From positions 1-6,155 of the forward strand of contig MEEC01000165.1 in NCBI GenBank assembly GCA_001724315.1: a stretch of 6,155 bases of DNA. Reading direction: 5' to 3'. This DNA is from Lautropia sp. SCN 70-15. Lineage in GTDB: Bacteria > Pseudomonadota > Gammaproteobacteria > Burkholderiales > Burkholderiaceae_E. A model generated the notes under the pieces. The model had not been told where the DNA came from. It ran no database searches and was given only the letters and a program-made list of their open reading frames with translations. Both the position numbers and the translations under genes were made by a program. Below, piece after piece: positions 1 to 5,327 of this stretch (position 1 is the first letter of the stretch; every line of letters begins with the position of its first letter).

Positions 1-471
1 GAAGTCGCGGCCGAGCTGCGGGATCCGGTCCAGCTCCTGCGCGGCGAGCTTGATGCGCTCGTACTCGATCAGACGGCGCGCCAGTTCGGCGCGAGGGTCC
101 TCGACCTCTTCGCCGCTGTCGGCCTTGCGCACCGGCAGCAGCATCCGCGACTTGATGTCGATCAGCATCGCGGCCATCAGCAGGTATTCGGCCGCGAGCT
201 CGAGGTTGTGGCTGCGCAGCTCCTCGACGTAGGCGAGGTACTGGCGCGTGACCTCGGCCATCGGGATGTCGAGGATGTTGAAGTTCTGCTTGCGGATCAG
301 GTAGAGCAGGACGTCGAGCGGCCCCTCGAAGGCATCGAGGAAGATCTCGAGCGCGTCAGGAGGGATGTAGAGGTCCAGCGGCAGCTTGACCAGCGGCTCG
401 CCATACAGCCGCGCGACGACCTTCAGCTCCAGCTGCTCGGGACCGTCGTCGGTGGCGGGGGATTCGATCAC
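1..471 (-). CDS. scpA: Segregation and condensation protein A (ScpA), N-terminal 157 residues; cut by window edge
   Basis: ScpA is the kleisin subunit of the SMC-ScpA-ScpB condensin complex, which compacts and separates chromosomes in the cytoplasm; its N-terminal domain binds the SMC neck. The reading frame is open from 471 to the left edge. It shows the family signature FEGPLDVLLYLIRKQ at residues 48-62, then NFNILDIPMAEVTRQYL (63-79), LELAAEYLLMAAMLIDIKSRMLL (90-112, a helical block) and EDPRAELARRLIEYE (124-138). The first ~47 residues, including LYIPPDALEIFL, form the N-terminal extension I recall from betaproteobacterial ScpA. The start is inferred as GTG at 471: no ATG lies upstream in frame, and the next Met (residue 71) is inside the conserved domain. 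The ribosome binding site is poor. The DUF3460 gene stops 13 bp upstream, so translation is probably operonic. The C-terminal winged-helix part is outside the window. Confidence 0.93.
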   Translation of the reverse strand, partial: MIESPATDDGPEQLELKVVARLYGEPLVKLPLDLYIPPDALEIFLDAFEGPLDVLLYLIRKQNFNILDIPMAEVTRQYLAYVEELRSHNLELAAEYLLMAAMLIDIKSRMLLPVRKADSGEEVEDPRAELARRLIEYERIKLAAQELDRIPQLGRDF

Positions 472-484
472 GGCGCCGGGAGGC

Positions 485-667
485 TCAGGTTTCCGGCTGG
501 TACACGTAGGGCTTCTGCGGCACCCGGGCCTCGCGCGCCTGGCGGGCGAGCTCGGGATCCTGCGGGCGGTCCCAGAGCAGGGCGCGTCCCTTGCGCTGGG
601 CGTCTTCCAGGGAGGGATTGCGCTGCTTCATCTCGCGCAGGAAGCGGGTGATCTCGGATTCGTACAT
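485..667 (-). CDS. DUF3460 family small protein, function unknown
   Basis: A 60-residue soluble, charged protein (MYESEITRFL...PYVYQPET) that I recognise as the DUF3460 family, a short protein conserved in Burkholderiales and commonly found beside scpA. No enzymatic motif, signal peptide or membrane segment is visible. The sequence has an amphipathic N-terminal helix (ESEITRFLREMKQ), a central GRALLWD block (residues 27-33) and a conserved-looking tail RVPQKPYVYQP (48-58). The frame can be extended 12 codons upstream to a TTG at 703, but the ATG at 667 matches the usual MYESEI start and is preceded by AAGG five bases upstream. It lies 13 bp upstream of scpA on the same strand, so it is probably co-transcribed and may act with the condensin complex. 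That link is inferred from position only. Confidence 0.87.
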   Translation of the reverse strand: MYESEITRFLREMKQRNPSLEDAQRKGRALLWDRPQDPELARQAREARVPQKPYVYQPET

Positions 668-709
668 GGCGGCCTTGCCTCGGGCATCTGCGGGACGTGT
701 CAACCGGTC

Positions 710-737
710 ATTTTAGTCGATCGGCGGGCAGTGCCGC
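710..737 (-). promoter_or_regulatory. Candidate sigma-70 promoter for the DUF3460-scpA operon
   Basis: Read on the minus strand, TAAAAT at 715-710 matches the -10 consensus at five of six positions. GCGGCA at 737-732 is a weak -35 (three of six) with a 16-bp spacer. Transcription would begin near 703, leaving a leader of about 36 bases before the ATG at 667. The TAAAAT is one of the few AT-rich stretches in this divergent gap. The assignment rests on sequence alone and the -35 is poor. Confidence 0.33.
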
Positions 738-805
738 ATGGTCCCCGCTTCGGGCGATACTTCGAGTCATGGGCCGCGGAGGCCTCGACGCTGGAGCTGA
801 GAAGA

Positions 806-1300
806 ATGAGGAAGTGGCTGATGATCGGCTGGCTGTGCACGATGCTTGGGGCGCTCGGCGCCTGCGACTGGATCGCCTCCAAGGAGCTCGAGGTCGGCGA
901 ATCCACCGTCGACGACGTCCGGCGCCTGATGGGCGGGCCCGACACGATTCGCGAGCAGGCCGACGGCGGCAAGATCTACGAGTATCCGCGCGGCCCGCAG
1001 GGCGCCCAGACCTGGATGGTGCGCATCGACGCCAACGGCCGCTACCAGGGCATGAGCGACGCGCTGGCCGAGGCCAACCTGGCCAGGGTGAAGCCCGGCA
1101 TGACCCGCGACGAGGTCCGGCTGCTGCTCGGCCGGCCCGGCGAGACCGGCCGGATGGCCGGCGCGCACGGTCCGGTCATGACCTGGCGGGTGCAGGCCGG
1201 GCACGGCGTGACCGAGATGTTCCACGTCGAGCTCGGGCCGGACGACCGGGTGGTGAAGGTGGATCGCTCGCCGGATCCGCAGACGGTCAACACGCGCTGA
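806..1300 (+). CDS. Lipoprotein with two BamE/SmpA-OmlA-like repeats
   Basis: Predicted 164-residue lipoprotein. The N-terminus MRKWLMIGWLCTMLGALGAC has a short basic region, a hydrophobic core and a lipobox LGAC, with the acylated Cys at residue 20. Two copies of a SmpA/OmlA (BamE-like) half-domain follow. The first starts GESTVDDVRRLMGGPD (31-46) and ends WMVRIDANGRY (70-80). The second starts GMTRDEVRLLLGRPGE (98-113) and ends MFHVELGPDDRVVKV (138-152). BamE proteins belong to the outer-membrane beta-barrel assembly machine, but canonical BamE is shorter and has one such domain, so this is better called a BamE-like paralogue than bamE. Asp21 follows the lipidated Cys; in E. coli Asp at +2 retains lipoproteins in the inner membrane. 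The ATG at 806 is chosen because it starts the signal peptide; GGAG at 793-796 and GAGAAG at 799-804 are possible ribosome binding sites. The gene is divergent from DUF3460 and convergent with the SulP gene. Confidence 0.86.
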   Translation: MRKWLMIGWLCTMLGALGACDWIASKELEVGESTVDDVRRLMGGPDTIREQADGGKIYEYPRGPQGAQTWMVRIDANGRYQGMSDALAEANLARVKPGMTRDEVRLLLGRPGETGRMAGAHGPVMTWRVQAGHGVTEMFHVELGPDDRVVKVDRSPDPQTVNTR

Positions 1301-1331
1301 GCGCGGCCGTCATCGCGCGCTGAGTGCGGCC
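1293..1331. repeat. Short direct and inverted GC-rich repeats across convergent stop codons
   Basis: The 16-base unit CGCGCTGAGCGCGGCC at 1293-1308 recurs at 1316-1331 with a single change (T for C at 1325). Within it, AGCGCG (1300-1305) can pair with CGCGCT (1316-1321) around a 10-base loop. CGCGCT at 1293-1298 could compete for the same strand. The repeats span the lipoprotein stop (1298-1300) and the SulP stop (1312-1310), which are only 9 bp apart. The hairpin could slow both converging polymerases, but no T-run follows on either strand, so it is not a classical intrinsic terminator. Confidence 0.35.
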
Positions 1332-2971
1332 AGCGCCTCGTCGAGTTCCTCGAACACCGCATCGGGGCCGAGCTCTTCCAGGAAGCCCGAGCGCCGGATC
1401 AGCGACAGCGGCTGCGGGTTCGGCTCGGCGATCACCAGCCGCCCGCCGCGACGCACGAGCATCCGGTGCAGGCTCTCGAGCGCGTCGAGCCCCGTGGTGT
1501 CCAGGTTGATCACCTTGTCCATCTCGAGCACCACCACCTCGTGCGGGCGGGCGGGATCGAGCAGCTGCTCGAGCTTGGTCACCGAGCCGAAGAACAGCGA
1601 GCCGAACACCCGGTAGGCGACGATGCTGCGGCCGTCGGGCGTGTGCGCGTAGTCGGCCGGCAGCGCGATCTCCTCGACCCGGGTCAGCGACGAGATCCGG
1701 AAAATGAACATCAGGCTGGCCAGCACGAGGCCGATCTCGACCGCGACCGTGACATCGAAGATCACGGTCAGCAGGAAGGTGGTGAGCAGCACCGCCCGGT
1801 AGTTGTTCGAGAACTGGCGCAGCCGGGCGAACTCCTTCCAGTCGCCCATGTTCCAGGCCACGAACAGCAGGATCGCCGCCAGCGAGGCCAGCGGAATGCT
1901 GGCGGCCAGCGGCGCGAGCGCCAGCACGATCAGCAGCAGCGTGCCGGCGTGGACGATGCCGGCGATCGGCGTGCGGCCGCCGGAGCGGATGTTGGTCACC
2001 GTGCGCGCCACCGTGCCGGTGGCCGCGATGCCGCCGAAGAAGGGCACCACGAAGTTCGCCACGCCCTGCGCCATCAGCTCCTGATTGGGGTCGTGGCGAT
2101 CGCCGGTGATGCTGTCTGCGACCCGGGCGCAGAGCAGCGACTCGATGGCGCCCAGCAGCGCGATCGACAGCGTGGGCATGACCAGGTTCTGCGCCGTGGG
2201 CCAGTCGAATTCCGGCAGCTGGAAGCTCGGCAGCCCCTGCGGAATGCCGCCGAAACGCGAGCCGATCGTTTCGACCTGAAGGCCGCCGAGCGCCACGGCC
2301 ACCGTTCCGAGCGCCAGGACCACGATCGTTCCGGGCACCCGGGCCATCCAGAGTTTCCAGCCTTGGTCGTTGGGCTTGTAGGACTTGGGCCAGAGCACGA
2401 CGATCAGCAGCGACACCGCGCCCAGCGCCAGCGCGGCCCAGTTGACCGTGTCGAGCGCCTGCCAGATCGCGCCGACCTGCGAGAAGGAGTTGGCCGGCAT
2501 CTTGGCGATGTCCAGCCCCAGGAAGTCCTTTACCTGCTGCAGGGCGATGATGACCGCGATGCCGTTCGTGAAGCCGATCACGATCGACACCGGAATGAAG
2601 CGGATCAGGTTGCCCAGCCGCAGCGCGCCCATCGCGAACAGCAGGATGCCGGCCATGAAGGTCGAGATCAGCAGGTTCGCCACGCCGTAGCGCTCGACGA
2701 TCGCGTACAGCACCACGACGAAGGCGCCGGCCGGCCCGCCGATCTGCACCCTCGAGCCGCCCAGGAGCGAGATCAGGAAGCCCGCGATGATCGCGGTGAA
2801 GATGCCCTGCTCGGGCTTGACGCCGCTCGCGATGCCGAAGGCCATGGCCAGCGGCAGGGCGACCACGCCCACCGTGATGCCCGCCGACACGTCGGCGCGC
2901 AGGTCGTCGCGCGTGTAGCCGCGAAGGCTGTCGACGATCCTGGGCCGGAACCGGGGGGCAGGGAGGCTCAC
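1310..2971 (-). CDS. SulP family inorganic anion transporter with C-terminal STAS domain
   Basis: A 553-residue inner-membrane anion transporter of the SulP/SLC26 family, full length for the group. Family members move sulfate, bicarbonate, dicarboxylates or other anions; the substrate cannot be read from this sequence. The N-terminus carries the SulP signature ADVSAGITVGVVALPLAMAFG (residues 26-46) and GGSRVQIGGPAGAF (71-84). The membrane domain covers about residues 28-425 with many hydrophobic segments. The conserved HDPNQELMAQGVANF (293-307), FFGGIAATGTVART (311-324) and N327 come from its core. A cytoplasmic STAS domain follows from about 445 to 550, with the characteristic LDTTGLDAL at 490-498. 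The GTG start at 2971 overlaps the metG stop as GTGA. The frame stays open far upstream, but that extension runs through metG and is arginine-rich, so it is not real. No strong ribosome binding site is visible, which fits translational coupling to metG. Confidence 0.95.
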   Translation of the reverse strand: MSLPAPRFRPRIVDSLRGYTRDDLRADVSAGITVGVVALPLAMAFGIASGVKPEQGIFTAIIAGFLISLLGGSRVQIGGPAGAFVVVLYAIVERYGVANLLISTFMAGILLFAMGALRLGNLIRFIPVSIVIGFTNGIAVIIALQQVKDFLGLDIAKMPANSFSQVGAIWQALDTVNWAALALGAVSLLIVVLWPKSYKPNDQGWKLWMARVPGTIVVLALGTVAVALGGLQVETIGSRFGGIPQGLPSFQLPEFDWPTAQNLVMPTLSIALLGAIESLLCARVADSITGDRHDPNQELMAQGVANFVVPFFGGIAATGTVARTVTNIRSGGRTPIAGIVHAGTLLLIVLALAPLAASIPLASLAAILLFVAWNMGDWKEFARLRQFSNNYRAVLLTTFLLTVIFDVTVAVEIGLVLASLMFIFRISSLTRVEEIALPADYAHTPDGRSIVAYRVFGSLFFGSVTKLEQLLDPARPHEVVVLEMDKVINLDTTGLDALESLHRMLVRRGGRLVIAEPNPQPLSLIRRSGFLEELGPDAVFEELDEALAALSAR

Positions 2972-5130
2972 TTCACTTTCATGCCCGGTTGCGCGCCTTC
3001 GTGGACGTCCAGCAGGAACAGCCCCGGGCCCTTCGCCGGATCGTCCCAGCCTGCCGACAGCACCATGCCTTCGGACACGCCGAACTTCATCTTGCGCGGC
3101 GCCAGGTTGGCGACCACGACCGTGTAGCGGCCGACCAGCTGCTCGGGCGCATAGGCCGATCGGATGCCCGAGAAGACGTTGCGGGTGCGCTCTTCGCCGA
3201 CGTCGAGCGTGAGGCGAAGCAGCTTGTCGGAGCCCTCGACGGCTTCGCAGGCGACGATCTTCGCGATCCGCATGTCGACCTTGCCGAAGTCGTCGATCGA
3301 GATCGTGCCCTCGGGAGCGCTCGCCGCGGTCTTCGTCGCGCCGGCCGAGGCCTTCGCTGCCGCGGCCTCCCCGGCTGCGGCCTTCCCGGCTGCGGCCTTG
3401 TCGCCGCCCGCCGGCACGGCCTCGGGCAGGTCGAACAGCGCATCGAGCTGCTTCGGATCGACCCGGGTCATCAGGTGCTGGTAGGGCTCGATGGCGTGGC
3501 CTTCGGGCAGGGGCTTGCCGATCGCCGACCAGTCGGCGGCGGGCAGGCGCAGCATGGTCGCGACCCGCTGGGCCGTGGCAGGCAGGATGGGCGCGAGCAG
3601 CAGCGCCAGGTCGGCGAAGGCGCGCAGCGCGGTGGAGCACACCGTGTGCAGCTCGGCGGCCCGGGCCGGATCCTTGGCCAGCTCCCAGGGCTTGCGCGCG
3701 TCGACGTACTCGTTGACCCGGTCGGCGTAGGCCATGACCTCGCGGATCGCCTTGCCGTAATCGCGGCCGTCGTACAGCGCGGCGACCGCGTCGGCGCCGG
3801 CCCAGCCGGCGGAAAAGGCCGCATGCGCGTCGGCGTCGACCGGCCCGAGCCGGCCGTCGAAGCGCTTGGTCACGAAGCCGGCGCAGCGGCTCGCGATGTT
3901 GATCAGCTTGCCGACCAGGTCGGCATTCACCCGCGCGACGAAATCGTCGGGGTTGAAGTCGACGTCTTCCACGCGGCTGTTCAGCTTGGCCGCCAGGTAG
4001 TAGCGCAGCCACTCGGGATTCATGCCGAGCTCGAGATAGCGCAGCGGCGAGATGCCGGTGCCGCGGCTCTTGCTCATCTTCTCGCCGCTCACGGTGATGA
4101 AGCCGTGCACGTTGACCCGGTCGGGCGCCTTGCGCCCGGCGAAGTGCAGCGTGGCTGGCCAGAACAGCACGTGGAAGTAGATGATGTCCTTGCCGATGAA
4201 GTGGACCTGCTCGAGCGTGGGGTCGGCCAGCAGCGCGTCGAAGTCCACGCCGTTCTTCGCGCACCAGGCCTTCAGCGAGGCCAGGTAGCCGATCGGCGCG
4301 TCGAGCCACACGTAGAAGTACTTGCCCGGCGCGTCGGGGATCTCGATGCCGAAGTAGGGCGCGTCGCGCGAGATGTCCCAGTCTGCGAGCTTGCCGCCCG
4401 CGACCGCGGCGCCGCCGGGTTCGTCGGGCGCGGCGCCTTCGCCCAGCCACTCCTGGGCCTTGGCGAGCACCTCGGGCTGCAGCCGGGGCTGGCCGTGGCG
4501 GTCGTTCGAACGGGTCCACTGCTGCAGGAAGGCCACGCAGCGCGGGTCCGACAGCCGGAAGAAGTAGTGGTCCGACGAGCGCAGTTCCGGCGTGGCGCCC
4601 GACAGGGCCGAGAACGGATTCTTCAGGTCGGTGGGCGCGTAGACGGCGCCGCAGGCCTCGCAGGAGTCGCCGTACTGGTCCTTCGCGCCGCACTTCGGGC
4701 ACTCGCCCTTGATGTAGCGATCGGGCAGGAACATGCCCTTGACCGGGTCGAAGAACTGCTCGACCGAGCGCACGTCGATCAGGCCCTGGTCGCGCAGCCC
4801 GCGGTAGATGGACTGCGACAGCTCGGTGTTCTCGGGCGAGTCGGTGCTGTGCCAGTGGTCGAAGGCGATGTGGAAGCCGTCGAGATACTGGCGGCGGCCG
4901 GCGGCGATGCCGGCCACGAATTCCTGGGGGGTCTTTCCGGCCTTCTCGGCGGCGATCATGATCGGCGCGCCGTGGGCGTCGTCGGCGCAGACGAAACGGA
5001 CCGTGGCACCGCGCATACGCTGGAACCTCACCCAGATGTCGGCCTGGATGTACTCCATGATGTGGCCGATGTGGAAAGCGCCGTTGGCGTACGGCAGGGC
5101 GGTGGTGACGAACAGGTTGCGCGGGTTCAT
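2968..5130 (-). CDS. metG: Methionyl-tRNA synthetase (class I, single zinc knuckle, C-terminal tRNA-binding domain)
   Basis: Cytoplasmic enzyme that attaches methionine to initiator and elongator tRNA(Met) using ATP. Its 720 residues match the long dimeric MetG type. The Rossmann catalytic domain has the HIGH motif at 20-23 and the KMSKS loop at 351-355. WLDAPIGY (275-282) belongs to the active-site region. The connective domain carries one four-cysteine zinc knuckle, CPKC (144-147) with CEAC (157-160). The anticodon-binding helical domain covers about 385-560 and includes NSRVEDVDFN and the ARKPWELAK segment (478-486). After an Ala/Gly/Lys-rich linker (about 573-607), an EMAPII/Trbp111-like OB-fold spans about 610-720 (DFGKVDMRIAKIV, GSDKLLRL, NLAPRKMKFGVSEGM). 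A Gly/Ala/Pro-rich insertion sits near 232-246, before DWDISRDAPYFG. The ATG at 5130 matches the usual MetG N-terminus (LFVTTALPYANG). No Shine-Dalgarno is visible. It overlaps the downstream SulP gene by four bases. Confidence 0.98.
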   Translation of the reverse strand: MNPRNLFVTTALPYANGAFHIGHIMEYIQADIWVRFQRMRGATVRFVCADDAHGAPIMIAAEKAGKTPQEFVAGIAAGRRQYLDGFHIAFDHWHSTDSPENTELSQSIYRGLRDQGLIDVRSVEQFFDPVKGMFLPDRYIKGECPKCGAKDQYGDSCEACGAVYAPTDLKNPFSALSGATPELRSSDHYFFRLSDPRCVAFLQQWTRSNDRHGQPRLQPEVLAKAQEWLGEGAAPDEPGGAAVAGGKLADWDISRDAPYFGIEIPDAPGKYFYVWLDAPIGYLASLKAWCAKNGVDFDALLADPTLEQVHFIGKDIIYFHVLFWPATLHFAGRKAPDRVNVHGFITVSGEKMSKSRGTGISPLRYLELGMNPEWLRYYLAAKLNSRVEDVDFNPDDFVARVNADLVGKLINIASRCAGFVTKRFDGRLGPVDADAHAAFSAGWAGADAVAALYDGRDYGKAIREVMAYADRVNEYVDARKPWELAKDPARAAELHTVCSTALRAFADLALLLAPILPATAQRVATMLRLPAADWSAIGKPLPEGHAIEPYQHLMTRVDPKQLDALFDLPEAVPAGGDKAAAGKAAAGEAAAAKASAGATKTAASAPEGTISIDDFGKVDMRIAKIVACEAVEGSDKLLRLTLDVGEERTRNVFSGIRSAYAPEQLVGRYTVVVANLAPRKMKFGVSEGMVLSAGWDDPAKGPGLFLLDVHEGAQPGMKVK
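3362..3400. repeat. 15-bp tandem repeat in the MetG linker coding sequence
   Basis: The unit GCGGCCTTCCCGGCT occurs at 3377-3391, with a one-mismatch copy at 3362-3376 and a partial third copy at 3392-3400. It encodes the repeated Ala/Lys/Gly pattern of the flexible linker between the anticodon-binding and C-terminal tRNA-binding domains. Because the unit is a multiple of three, copy-number change by replication slippage would alter linker length without breaking the frame. Confidence 0.6.
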
Positions 5131-5137
5131 CCGCGAA

Positions 5138-5146
5138 ATCTTAGCA
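5138..5146 (-). promoter_or_regulatory. Candidate extended -10 element for metG, possibly giving a leaderless mRNA
   Basis: On the minus strand the sequence TGC-TAAGAT (5146-5138) matches the extended -10 form TGN-TATAAT, with four of six hexamer bases. No acceptable -35 hexamer is found at 16-18 bp spacing, consistent with an extended -10 promoter. The A of the metG ATG (5130) is the eighth base after the hexamer, about where transcription should start, and the seven intervening bases TTCGCGG contain no Shine-Dalgarno. Sequence evidence only; a promoter farther upstream would change the interpretation. Confidence 0.35.
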
Positions 5147-5219
5147 AACGGGGGGCCTGCCGGCCGGGGCCGCAGCCCACCGCCCGGCGGACGGTTGCCA
5201 CGGGTTCGATGGCGCAGGT

Positions 5220-5233
5220 TTCATCCAGATCAA
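5220..5233. promoter_or_regulatory. Candidate FNR/Anr/Dnr-type binding site upstream of ubiU
   Basis: TTCAT-CCAG-ATCAA matches the FNR-family palindrome TTGAT-N4-ATCAA at nine of ten specified bases, with correct 4-base spacing; only the third base of the left half-site differs. Its centre (5226.5) lies about 101 bp upstream of the ubiU ATG. With the weak -10 candidate TAGCCT at 5288-5293 (start near 5298-5300), the box would sit near -72, a class I activator position. The site also lies about 96 bp from the metG start, but the ubiU link is favoured because E. coli ubiUV is reported to be Fnr-dependent. The -10 assignment is weak. Confidence 0.5.
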
Positions 5234-5244
5234 GTTTCCGGTTC

Positions 5245-5265
5245 GCCGGACCGCACCGATCCGGC
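5245..5265. repeat. Small inverted repeat in the metG-ubiU intergenic gap
   Basis: GCCGGA (5245-5250) and TCCGGC (5260-5265) can form a perfect 6-bp stem with a 9-base loop. It lies between the FNR-like box and the ubiU ribosome binding site. It has no T-tract and may be chance in GC-rich DNA. If the promoter lies upstream of it, the hairpin would be in the ubiU leader. Confidence 0.25.
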
Positions 5266-5327
5266 CAAGGCCGCCATCCGCCGGGGCTAGCCTGCCCTTT
5301 TCCAATCGTGCTGGAGGAGGCAAGCGG

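Noticed and set aside
698..703. Perfect TTGACA on the minus strand upstream of the DUF3460 gene
   Set aside because: At 17-bp spacing the -10 position reads AGGCAA, and the start would fall on the ATG. The upstream TAAAAT element gives a more sensible leader, so this hexamer is probably chance.
668..703. Twelve-codon N-terminal extension of the DUF3460 protein from a TTG at 703
   Set aside because: The ATG at 667 gives the family's usual N-terminus (MYESEI) and has a better-placed AAGG ribosome binding site.
756..761. GATACT as a -10 for the lipoprotein gene
   Set aside because: It matches four of six bases but has no acceptable -35 at 16-18 bp spacing, so it is too weak to list as a promoter.
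1466..3127. Plus-strand open frame antisense to the SulP gene
   Set aside because: The product is a His/Arg/Asp/Gln-rich shadow of hydrophobic membrane codons with no domain, while the minus-strand SulP reading is unambiguous.
2972..4702. Upstream extension of the SulP frame, which stays open for about 1.7 kb across metG and could suggest a giant fusion protein
   Set aside because: The extension overlaps metG on the same strand in another frame, is dominated by Arg, Ala and Gly with no domain, and the SulP N-terminal signature begins right after the GTG at 2971. Long open shadow frames are expected at this GC content.
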